Shown piece after piece: positions 1-6,500 of a stretch of DNA of 6,923 bases. The notes below the pieces were generated by a model, which ran no database searches, was not told the origin of the DNA, and saw only the letters and a program-made list of their open reading frames with translations. Location of the stretch: contig CALBLM010000067.1 in assembly GCA_937895695.1 (NCBI GenBank), positions 1 to 6,923 on the forward strand, in the 5' to 3' direction. Made by a program: the position numbers and the translations under genes. The number at the start of each line of letters is the position of its first letter. Positions within the stretch are counted from its first letter, which is position 1. Source of the stretch: an uncultured Megasphaera sp. Its GTDB lineage: Bacteria; Bacillota; Negativicutes; Veillonellales; Megasphaeraceae.

Positions 1-133
1 ATGTAACTAATATCTTGTCTACTGTTTCATTCGGATTGCCAATTAAAAATCCCGGATTATCCCACGATTCTTTGAGGGACAACGGGGCCCATTGTTTTAA
101 TACCTGAACAATTTCTCCTACTGTAGTTGACAT
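1..133 (-). CDS. Nif3-like dinuclear metal centre protein, N-terminal fragment (runs off window)
   Basis: Only the first 44 codons are present; the gene continues past the left edge. The start is ATG at 133-131, preceded by a strong ribosome binding site (GGGAGG, 141-146) with 7 nt spacing. The fragment begins MSTTVGEIVQVLKQWAP and then shows LSLKESWDNPGFLIGNP followed by a VDKILVT strand. This matches the N-terminus of the Nif3/YqfO family (pattern TV..I...L...AP..L.ESWDN.G...G), a family of metal-binding hexameric proteins whose cellular role is poorly defined. The start lies inside the last codons of trmK, a 16-bp overlap, so the two are very likely co-transcribed and perhaps translationally coupled. 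The trmK-Nif3 order is the usual one in Firmicutes, which supports both calls. The metal ligands lie outside the window, so the activity cannot be judged. Confidence 0.88.
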   Translation of the reverse strand, partial: MSTTVGEIVQVLKQWAPLSLKESWDNPGFLIGNPNETVDKILVT

Positions 134-807
134 TTTTTATCCTCCCAAGATGTAATTTCATCTTCTAGCATTTGAATTTGTTGAGATTTATCGCCGCGGC
201 TTTTCTTTAGCCCTTGGCAAATTCTTGTCTTTTGCTCTACGAGCAGTTGTATTTTACGCAGCAATAATGGATTTTTTCGTTGCCAATTGATGGGGCCAAC
301 TTCATACATCCACTCCGGTAATGGCTCCGCCTTACCTGGTACGGCCCGCATCAACTCATAGAGCCGTCCGTCATCCATGAGTATCGTTTCTTCTTCCACA
401 TGCCAGTTTTGGGTATATAGAAAATGACGCAGTACGCCTGTATGACTTTGGGGCTGTAAAATCAAAAACTGCATAGATTTCCATACAACCGGTGATTGTT
501 GTAAAATACGTACCATCAAAGGACCTCCCATACCGCAGATTACAGCTCCATCTACTTCACCAGGTCGAATGCAAGTCAACCCGTCGCCTAAGCGGCATTC
601 AATCATAGCGGCCAATCCTGCACCTTGTACATGTGCAATTGCAGCCTGCAGCGGTCCTGGAACAATATCTGCCGCAATGGCACGGGGAATCCACTTTTGC
701 TTACATGCATAAACAGGTAAATACCCGTGATCCGTTCCTATATCTGCGATTGTTTTGCCTTTTGGAATCAATGAAGCTGCCGCCAACAGCCGACCTGTTA
801 AAATCAT
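118..807 (-). CDS. trmK: tRNA (adenine(22)-N1)-methyltransferase TrmK
   Basis: TrmK uses S-adenosylmethionine to methylate N1 of adenine 22 in the D-loop region of certain tRNAs; it acts in the cytoplasm. The 229-residue product has the family pattern. SAM-binding motif I (ADIGTDHGYLP) is at residues 21-31, an acidic residue ends the second strand (AAD at 45-47), GDG is at 74-76, and GMGG at 92-95 is followed by ILQPQ at 116-120. The last 60 or so residues are rich in charged and leucine residues and look like the helical C-terminal coiled-coil domain of TrmK. Length agrees with the family. I chose ATG at 807: it is 10 nt from the AAGGG Shine-Dalgarno (818-822), whereas the in-frame GTG at 813 is only 4 nt away and would give 231 residues. 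The stop TAG is at 118-120. A close extended -10 promoter suggests independent transcription rather than the common rpoD-linked arrangement. Confidence 0.93.
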   Translation of the reverse strand: MILTGRLLAAASLIPKGKTIADIGTDHGYLPVYACKQKWIPRAIAADIVPGPLQAAIAHVQGAGLAAMIECRLGDGLTCIRPGEVDGAVICGMGGPLMVRILQQSPVVWKSMQFLILQPQSHTGVLRHFLYTQNWHVEEETILMDDGRLYELMRAVPGKAEPLPEWMYEVGPINWQRKNPLLLRKIQLLVEQKTRICQGLKKSRGDKSQQIQMLEDEITSWEDKKCQLQ

Positions 808-845
808 AGTCACACATCCCTTATTACGTACTGTTTACTACTCGT

Positions 846-854
846 ATTATACCA
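846..854 (-). promoter_or_regulatory. Extended -10 promoter of trmK
   Basis: On the minus strand the sequence reads TGGTATAAT: a consensus TATAAT (851-846) with the extended -10 TG one base upstream (854-853). No good -35 hexamer is found at 16-18 bp, as expected for extended -10 promoters. Transcription would start near 839, giving a leader of about 30 nt that carries the AAGGG ribosome binding site. Confidence 0.7.
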
Positions 855-973
855 TATATATAGTATTCTGGTTAGTCATGATGCAAGGACTCAGCAAGGA
901 TATTACGGGAATTTTTTCACACATGTCCTGTATATAATAATACATGGAACCAAACTGCAGACAATATGTATAT

Positions 974-1018
974 AACTAAACCGGCTGTCTGTTCTCTGTT
1001 ATAGAGACATTCAGCCGG
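974..1018 (-). terminator. Rho-independent terminator after the dehydrogenase gene
   Basis: CCGGCTG (981-987) pairs with CAGCCGG (1012-1018). The inner TCTCT (993-997) and AGAGA (1003-1007) close a 5-nt loop, with a small internal bulge between the two helices. On the minus strand the stem is followed by TTTAGTT, a modest U-rich tail. The hairpin lies 37 bp beyond the dehydrogenase stop codon and before the trmK promoter, so it separates the two units. The tail is imperfect, so efficiency may be moderate. Confidence 0.7.
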
Positions 1019-1054
1019 CTACGCTATTTCATGATTTTAGAATGAAAATATATA

Positions 1055-2011
1055 CTATTTCTTCCAAAATTGTTCTGCTTTGACAATGTTGCCACGAATA
1101 GCATCACAGCAACGTTTAAATTCCGTTTTTTCTTCCGTCGTCAACGTATACTCCATGACTTGTTCGATACCGTTAGCACCTACGACGGCAGGAATTCCGC
1201 AATAAATACCGGTTTCACCATATTCCCCATCGAGATACGCACTGACAGGCATAATCTTCTTTTCGTCATGAAGAATAGAGCGAACAACAGCGGCCCCTGT
1301 AGCAGCTACACCATATTCAGTACATTTTTTGCCTTTAAATGTGGTCCAAGCACCATTAATAACGCGTTTTCTCATTTCTTCGCGATCAAAGTCAAATCTA
1401 GGATCGCCAACTAATTCAGATAAAGGTTTTCCATGAAAGGAAATCAAGGACCAAGGAACCATCTGGGCATTCCCATGTTCACCAATCATAAAGGCCGTAA
1501 ACGAATGGTGTTCTAAGTTCGTCTGTTGAGAAATGGCACTAATCAAGCGAGAAGAGTCTAAGCCTGTACCCGTACCAAAGACGCGATTTCGTGGTAACCC
1601 GCTCAGTTTTTGTACCAAATCCGTAATAACATCACAGGGATTTGTGATATTCACAAAAATTCCGTCAAAACCGCCTGCCATAATTTTGTCAACAAAGCCA
1701 GCTACTTCTCGAACAGAGTTTTCCATTTCACTATCACGGTTTAAGGTAGCTAACAATTCAATCTTGCCAATCGCATTAACAATGACATCACAATCGGCAA
1801 GACCTGCATAATCTACGACTTTATACACGACACGATGAGGCATGAAATAAGCAGCATCCATGAGGTCATTACATTCGCTGACTACTTTATCCGTATTTTT
1901 ATCACATAACTTGACTTCATCAGCTACACCCATCATACCTAAATTATACGCAACATGAGCACCAACATGACCTAATCCGACAACACCAACAATTCGTTTT
2001 TTGATAGTCAT
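1055..2011 (-). CDS. NAD-dependent L-2-hydroxyacid dehydrogenase (LDH/MDH family; L-HicDH-like or L-lactate dehydrogenase)
   Basis: A cytoplasmic enzyme of 318 residues that should interconvert a 2-oxoacid and its L-2-hydroxyacid with NAD(H), recycling reduced cofactor during fermentation. The Rossmann motif GLGHVG is at 12-17, and Asp37 ends the second strand, which points to NAD. The ITNP substrate/cofactor segment is at 122-125, LDSSR at 151-155 gives the family Asp152 and carboxylate-binding Arg155, and GEHGN at 177-181 gives the catalytic His179. The mobile loop (GKIELLATLNRDSE, 82-95) lacks the lactate dehydrogenase QKPGETR signature. Ile84 sits where Gln102 normally reads the substrate, as in L-2-hydroxyisocaproate dehydrogenase, and Arg92 may supply the transition-state arginine. 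The true substrate may therefore be a bulkier 2-oxoacid. I start at ATG 2011 because GAGGG lies 7 nt upstream. The frame is open to 2161, but those 50 codons are AT-rich, cover the promoter and resemble no family N-terminus. Confidence 0.9.
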   Translation of the reverse strand: MTIKKRIVGVVGLGHVGAHVAYNLGMMGVADEVKLCDKNTDKVVSECNDLMDAAYFMPHRVVYKVVDYAGLADCDVIVNAIGKIELLATLNRDSEMENSVREVAGFVDKIMAGGFDGIFVNITNPCDVITDLVQKLSGLPRNRVFGTGTGLDSSRLISAISQQTNLEHHSFTAFMIGEHGNAQMVPWSLISFHGKPLSELVGDPRFDFDREEMRKRVINGAWTTFKGKKCTEYGVAATGAAVVRSILHDEKKIMPVSAYLDGEYGETGIYCGIPAVVGANGIEQVMEYTLTTEEKTEFKRCCDAIRGNIVKAEQFWKK

Positions 2012-2031
2012 AACAAATCCCTCTTTCTCAG

Positions 2032-2085
2032 AAAAACAAGTTATAAAATTCACATTCTTTATATGTATATAATAAGCTTGTTTTT
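2032..2085. repeat. Inverted repeat flanking the dehydrogenase -10 element
   Basis: AAAAACAAG (2032-2040) is perfectly complementary to CTTGTTTTT (2077-2085). TTAT (2041-2044) and ATAA (2072-2075) extend the match inward past one unpaired base at 2076. One arm lies in the promoter spacer and the other in the early leader, about 45 bp apart centre to centre. It could be a paired operator or a coincidence of AT-rich DNA. Confidence 0.35.
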
Positions 2086-2097
2086 TGTATTTGTAAA
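2069..2097 (-). promoter_or_regulatory. Sigma-70-type promoter of the dehydrogenase gene
   Basis: On the minus strand TTTACA (2097-2092) and TATTAT (2074-2069) are separated by 17 bp, each hexamer one mismatch from consensus. Transcription would start near 2062, leaving a leader of about 50 nt before the ATG at 2011. Its position inside the longer open frame is the main reason for preferring the shorter protein. Confidence 0.6.
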
Positions 2098-2146
2098 TGA
2101 GTAAAGAAAGGATAGGTAATTCCAAGTAAGAATATATTAAAATTCC

Positions 2147-2183
2147 ATAAAAGAAAAGCATCGTATCCTTAGGGAGGCGATGC
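2147..2183 (-). terminator. Rho-independent terminator after the lytic transglycosylase gene
   Basis: On the minus strand GCATCG (2183-2178) pairs with CGATGC (2163-2158). An inner TCC/GGA helix closes a CTAA loop, and the stem is followed directly by TTTTCTTTTAT. It lies 38 bp beyond the transglycosylase stop codon and before the dehydrogenase promoter, so it isolates the two units. Confidence 0.8.
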
Positions 2184-2197
2184 CTCCGATATTTTTT
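2173..2197 (+). terminator. Overlapping plus-strand hairpin with T-tract
   Basis: GGAGGC (2173-2178), a GAT loop and GCCTCC (2182-2187) are followed on the plus strand by GATATTTTTT. It shares bases 2173-2183 with the minus-strand terminator, so it would act only on transcripts running in the opposite direction. No plus-strand gene lies upstream; its role, if any, may be to stop antisense transcription. Confidence 0.4.
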
Positions 2198-2221
2198 ATC
2201 TTATGCAAAACAATGGATAAC

Positions 2222-2923
2222 TTATTTCATCGTTTTTTCTTCATGAACCGACACGGATACCTGTTTATTTACATGATGCGAAAGGGCTTCCTGATTTTCT
2301 TTTGCCGCTGCCTGTTGTTCGTGCCATTCCTTCAAGCTTGGGAATTCTTTTACCACTTTCTTTTCTGCATACCCATGCCCATTGCCTGCTTCTGTACCGG
2401 CAATACGCCAAATTTCCTGTCGTGTCTTTTCTACAGTTTGGACATAGTTCATCGTTTCTGTATAATGCGGCACACCTCCTGCTGCATCAACTGCACCCGG
2501 TCCGGCATTATACGCTGCTTCGGCATATACAAACGGTTTACCCCCTGTACGGTATCAGCCTGCTATTTGTCCCAAGTATTTAACACCGCCATAAATATTT
2601 TCCCTGCGATCATAAGGATTGACGTTCAGCTGGGCTGCTGTTTCCGGCATGAGCTGAGCTATGCCAATCGCACCGACTCCTGAAACGGCTGAATTATCAA
2701 AATTGCTTTCTGTCGTAAACACAGCAGCAACTAAAATCGGGTCCACATGATACGTATACGATGCTTCACAAATATCCTGTGCAATATCTGTTGCATCTTG
2801 TCCTGTAATATATTTACTGACTTGGTCATATACCAATTCTTCCGGTGTAATCGCATGAACGGTAATCCCCGTCATCATAGTTACCCAGACGACACAAATA
2901 CATGATACTATTTTATTCCACAC
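2222..2923 (-). pseudogene. Exported lytic transglycosylase (SLT domain) interrupted by an in-frame UGA
   Basis: SLT-family lytic transglycosylases cleave the MurNAc-GlcNAc bond of peptidoglycan in the periplasm. From GTG 2923, residues 1-24 form a signal peptide (MWNK, hydrophobic core, VHA cleavage site). The SLT domain follows: catalytic Glu72 in ESNF, GAIGIAQLMPET at 84-95, and YGGVKYL at 111-117. Codon 123 is UGA (2557-2555). The same frame then continues with AYNAGPGAV at 137-145, a family motif, then VPHYTETMNYV and a charged, Gln/Glu/Lys-rich tail to TAA at 2222. If read through, the product has 233 residues; if not, 122 residues lacking the AYNAG motif, probably inactive. GTG 2923 lies 10 nt from AAAGGAG (2934-2940); the in-frame TTG at 2932 is only 1 nt away. 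Alignment with the common LLDRF pattern suggests codon 123 was Arg (CGA) or Trp (TGG), one transition from UGA. Recent mutation, sequence error or readthrough cannot be separated here. Confidence 0.85.
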
Positions 2924-2952
2924 ACTACCCAAACTCCTTTCATCAACGTTTC

Positions 2953-2983
2953 GTTATGGCATAAAAATTGGTACGCTGTACAA
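2953..2983 (-). promoter_or_regulatory. Possible promoter of the lytic transglycosylase gene
   Basis: On the minus strand TTGTAC (2983-2978) lies 19 bp from CATAAC (2958-2953), which is preceded by an extended -10 TG (TGC then CATAAC). Both hexamers are two mismatches from consensus and the spacing is long. It is the best candidate between the upstream terminator hairpin and the gene, and would give a leader of about 25 nt. Confidence 0.3.
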
Positions 2984-3014
2984 TAAAAAGACGTGAGAAA
3001 TATTTACTCACGTC
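2984..3014 (-). terminator. Terminator-like hairpin upstream of the lytic transglycosylase gene
   Basis: GACGTGAG (2990-2997) and CTCACGTC (3007-3014) form a perfect 8-bp stem with a 9-nt AT loop. On the minus strand it is followed by TTTTTA. It could be a backup terminator for the tRNA operon, the end of a short transcript from 3015-3084, or an attenuator ahead of the transglycosylase gene. Confidence 0.7.
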
Positions 3015-3055
3015 CATCAACAATAAATGGATTTAAAAGTAACTGAAATATTGGC

Positions 3056-3077
3056 AAAAAGTCTATTTGTAAGACTT
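3056..3077 (-). terminator. Weak terminator-like hairpin
   Basis: AAGTCT (3059-3064) and AGACTT (3072-3077) form a 6-bp stem around a 7-nt loop, with five T on the minus strand at 3060-3056 (the last two overlapping the stem). The stem has only two G-C pairs, so alone it would be weak. It sits between two stronger hairpins. Confidence 0.4.
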
Positions 3078-3084
3078 GCTGTAC

Positions 3085-3133
3085 TATACTGAAAAACTCC
3101 GTCAGCATTCTGATGACGGAGTTTTTCAGTATA
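3085..3133 (-). terminator. Strong hairpin terminator of the tRNA operon (bidirectional)
   Basis: A perfect 20-bp inverted repeat, 3085-3104 and 3114-3133, with a 9-nt loop. The core CTCCGTCA/TGACGGAG is flanked by A5 and T5 runs on both sides, so it has terminator form on either strand. It begins 28 bp beyond the 3' end of the tRNA-Arg gene and is the natural end of the tRNA transcript. The stem is longer than typical terminators. Confidence 0.88.
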
Positions 3134-3161
3134 AATGCGCAACATTCGCATTATACGTCTA

Positions 3162-3238
3162 TGGTGACCCAGTAGAGATTCGAACTCTAGACCCACAGCT
3201 TAGAAGGCTGTTGCTCTATCCAGCTGAGCTACTGAGTC
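3162..3238 (-). tRNA. tRNA-Arg (anticodon UCU)
   Basis: The minus strand folds as a full cloverleaf with encoded CCA (tgg, 3162-3164). The acceptor is GACTCAG/CTGGGTC with one G-T pair, and the D-arm is GCTC...GAGC. The anticodon stem ACAGC/GCTGT closes the loop CTTCTAA, giving anticodon TCT at 3204-3202. The T-arm is TAGAG-TTCGAAT-CTCTA. It reads AGA and probably AGG arginine codons. It is the last gene of the three-tRNA operon, 8 bp after tRNA-Gly. Confidence 0.97.
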
Positions 3239-3246
3239 ATAAAAAA

Positions 3247-3320
3247 TGGAGCGGGTGATGGGAATCGAACCCACATAACCAGCTTGGAAGGCTGGCGCTC
3301 TACCACTGAGCTACACCCGC
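3247..3320 (-). tRNA. tRNA-Gly (anticodon UCC)
   Basis: A 74-nt cloverleaf with encoded CCA. The acceptor is GCGGGTG/CACCCGC with discriminator T. The D-arm is GCTC...GAGC. The anticodon stem CCAGC/GCTGG closes the loop CTTCCAA, giving anticodon TCC at 3288-3286. The T-arm contains GTTCGATTC. It reads GGA and probably GGG. It lies 6 bp downstream of tRNA-Pro. Confidence 0.97.
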
Positions 3321-3326
3321 AAAACG

Positions 3327-3403
3327 TGGTCGGAGCAGCAAGATTCGAACTTGCGACCCCCTGGTCCCAAGCCAGGTGCGCTACCAAACTGCGCTATGCC
3401 CCG
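3327..3403 (-). tRNA. tRNA-Pro (anticodon UGG)
   Basis: A 77-nt cloverleaf with encoded CCA. The acceptor is CGGGGCA/TGCTCCG with one G-T pair and discriminator A. The anticodon stem CCTGG/CCAGG closes the loop CTTGGGA, giving anticodon TGG at 3369-3367. The T-arm is GCAAG-TTCGAAT-CTTGC. It is the first gene of the operon, close behind the consensus promoter. Confidence 0.97.
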
Positions 3404-3415
3404 CCAACAAAAATT

Positions 3416-3444
3416 ATTATACCTTAGGTATACCATTTTGTCAA
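3416..3444 (-). promoter_or_regulatory. Consensus sigma-70 promoter of the tRNA operon
   Basis: On the minus strand TTGACA (3444-3439), a 17-bp spacer and TATAAT (3421-3416) match the consensus at every position. Transcription would begin near 3409, only a few bases before tRNA-Pro. The -10 box lies inside a 15-bp palindrome, TATACCT-T-AGGTATA (3418-3432). Confidence 0.92.
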
Positions 3445-3500
3445 ATGTTTTTTACCACTTTTTCACAATTCTTTTATTCAACCTATATACACATACCATT

Positions 3501-3551
3501 TCAATAAAAGAAGACTGAAACAGCAAAAAGATTACATGCCATTTCAGTCTT
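3501..3551 (-). terminator. Terminator of the RND efflux operon
   Basis: AAGACTGAAA (3511-3520) and TTTCAGTCTT (3542-3551) form a 10-bp stem around a 21-nt loop. On the minus strand the stem is followed by CTTTTATTGA. It begins 12 bp beyond the transporter stop codon. The loop is long and the stem has only three G-C pairs, so termination may be partial, but no other hairpin lies before the tRNA promoter. Confidence 0.65.
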
Positions 3552-3562
3552 AGCGTCTTTTA

Positions 3563-6500
3563 TTAATTATTCTTTTTAATACGGAACCATGCGGCATACA
3601 TGGTCGGTAATACTAACAACGTCAATACGGTTGCCACAAATAACCCGCTGGCAATAGCGACAGCCATAGGCCCCCAAAAGATGCTGCGCATTAACGGTAT
3701 CATGCCGAGAATAGCTGCTGCTGCCGTCAACATAATCGGTCTAAATCGCAACACGGCAGAATCAATAATCGCATGCCAGGCATCTTCTCCTGCTGCCATA
3801 TGTTTATCAATTTGGTCAATCAAAATAACGGAATTGCGGATAATCATACCGCCTAACGCCAATATTCCTAAATACGCCACAAATCCCAATGACTTGCCAA
3901 ACAACAGCATACCAAAAGATACGCCAATAATTCCCATGGGAGCTGTAATTAACGTCAATATCATTAATGAAACACGGCGAAGCTGGAACATCAGCAACGT
4001 CATGATAATAAGGATCATAATAGGAACAGGGCCTAAGAGATATTTTAATGATTTTTGGCTGTTTTCTAGTGCTCCATCTACTTCTACCGAATAGCCAAAG
4101 GGCATAACATCGCGAATATCTTGAATGGAATCATAGGCTTTTTGCGTAGCATCATTTGCTGTGCCAGATTTAATACTACCTTCAACGGTAATTGTCGGTT
4201 TCAGATCGCGTCGCCAAATCAGTGCATCTTCTGCTCCATAGGAAATCGTCGCTATCTGTTCCAAAGGGATATATCCACTACCTGTATAAATAGGGATGTT
4301 TTTAATTTGAGATAAATCATTTCGGTCCTCATCCTGCAGCCGAAGCTGAATACCTATTGTTTTATCTGCCGCATAATATTCGGCTATCGTTGCTCCAGAT
4401 AATTCTGTATACAATGTTTTAGCTACATCTTGACCAGATATCCCCATCGTCCTTAATTTATTCTGATCTAATTGCAAATGCATGATTTTACTCTTTTGTT
4501 CCCAGTTGAGGAATACATTTTCTGTATTAGGGTCTTTGCTAATTCGGTTTGCAATCTGCTGTGCATAGGCCTTCACTTTATCTACATCATATCCAGATAC
4601 GCGAAGCATAATAGGATAATCTGACGGCGGGCCTAAAGGAACGTTTTTAATATTACACCGCACGCCCGGTTGTTTATCAGCCATTTGTTGTTTAATTTTC
4701 TGTGTTAATGCTTCTCGTGAAGCTACATCTTTAGCTACAACAACAAACTGCGCATAATTGTTTTTAGGCAGTACCGGTTCCAACGTTAATACAAATCGCG
4801 GTGCTCCTTCGCCGACATAATAGGAATAACTGTCTATCTGTTCTTGTTGCGTATCCAAAAAAGCAGATAATGTTTTTGCTTCTTTTTCCGATGCTTGCAT
4901 CGAAGATCCTTCTGGCAAGGTCATTTCTACAATAATTTCCGGACGAAGTGATGGCGGGAAAAATTCTTGCGGAATCCATTTCATCATCCCAACAGCAATG
5001 ACAAACAGACCTACTGTACCGCTAATAACTACCATTCGATGTGTCAAGCACCAGGTTAGTACATAGCGAAACAATTGGTAAAATTTACTCTGATACAAAT
5101 TTTTTTCTGTTGTTTTCGGTTTTACTTTTATCAAATAATAGCCAAAAAGAGGGGCTACCATAACGGAAACAATCCAAGATAACAACAATGCCGCCAATAT
5201 GACCGGGAATAAGGATTTGCAAAATTCAGAAGCTGCACCATCGGCAAACGCAACAGGTATAAATCCGGCACACGTTACCAGCGTCCCAGTCAACATTGGT
5301 TTTGCCGTTGCTTTAAATGCATAACAAGCCGCGCCAAGTCGATCCATTCCCTTTTCCAGCTGTACACTCATCATTTCTACAGCAATAATCGCATCATCTA
5401 CCAAAAGTCCTAAAGCAATAATCAAGGCACCTAATGATACTTTATGTAAATCAATGCCGACTATTTCCATAACGCAAAATACACCGGTTAATACTAAGGG
5501 GATACAACACGCAACGACAAAGCCTGTTCGCAGGCCCAAGCTGAGAAAACTAACGACAAGAACAATAATAATCGCTTCCCGCAGTGTATCGACGAAATCA
5601 CTAATCGAATCTTTTACGACTTTCGGCTGATCGGATACTTGATGAATTTCCATATCTGCCGGCAAATCTTGTTTAACACTAGCCTGCAGCTTTTCTAAAT
5701 TGTCTCCTAACGTCAAAATATTGCCGCCTGTTTTCATAGACAAGGCAATACCGACAGCCGGTTTACCATTATAAAACATCTTGGGATCTGATGGCTGTGT
5801 ATAGCGTCGTTCTATAACAGCAATATCGCCAAGACGAAATACATGACCGTTGGCATTAATCGGTAAGTTACGAATCGCTTCTATATCCTCAAAGACACCG
5901 CTAATACGCAGATATACATTGTCTGATTTCGTATCGATCATACCAGACGGCGTCATCGCATTTTGCCCTTTTACAGCATTGGCAATCGTTGTTGGAGCAA
6001 TGCCCAAGGATGCTAATTTGGAATTAGCGACTTCAATATATACTTTTTCCGATTGCTCACCTATAATTTCTACTTTGCTGACATCATCTATTCCCAACAT
6101 GATGCGTCGTATCTTTTCGGCTTTCTGCCGTAGTTCTTCATACGAATATCCATCACCGGTAATAGCATATACCGAGCCGTATACATCATCAAAGCGATCA
6201 TTATAATATGGCCCATATACCCCTTCCGGTAAATCTTTTTTCATATCTTCTGTCAAATTTCGTACTTCATGCCATGTATTGCGAATACTTGATGTTGGGG
6301 CCTGATCGGTTAGATTAACGTAAATAACGGCTTGTCCTGGACTGGAGTAACTTTTAATGTAATCCAAATTAGGCGTATCCTGCAGTTTTTTTTCAATCTT
6401 ATCCGTTACTTGATCTTGCATTTGCTGGGCTGAAGCGCCCGGCCAGGCAACAGTCACTACCATTTGCCGTACTGTATATGCCGGATCTTCCATCCGCCCC

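Noticed and set aside
755..937. Plus-strand open frame of 60 codons opposite the trmK start
   Set aside because: It lies antisense to the trmK N-terminus and its promoter and resembles no family.
2012..2161. N-terminal extension of 50 codons on the dehydrogenase
   Set aside because: It is AT-rich, has no family similarity and covers the predicted promoter, while ATG 2011 has a good ribosome binding site and starts directly before the Rossmann fold.
2222..2473. Separate small gene starting at GTG 2473
   Set aside because: The GTG directly abuts a GGAGG run with no spacing, and the sequence continues the upstream SLT frame (AYNAG motif before it), so it is the tail of the interrupted gene.
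2555..2557. Selenocysteine at the transglycosylase UGA
   Set aside because: No convincing hairpin of bacterial SECIS form follows the UGA, and I know of no selenocysteine role in SLT enzymes; the position aligns better with an Arg/Trp codon.
2180..2683. Plus-strand open frame of 167 codons
   Set aside because: It is antisense to the lytic transglycosylase, rich in Phe/Cys/His as expected of a shadow frame, with no ribosome binding site.
3076..3258. Plus-strand open frame of 60 codons
   Set aside because: It runs through the terminator hairpin and antisense to two clear tRNA genes.
3162..3403. tRNA cluster as an integration site for a mobile element
   Set aside because: No integrase gene or flanking copy of a tRNA 3' end is visible, and all three tRNAs are intact with ordinary spacing.
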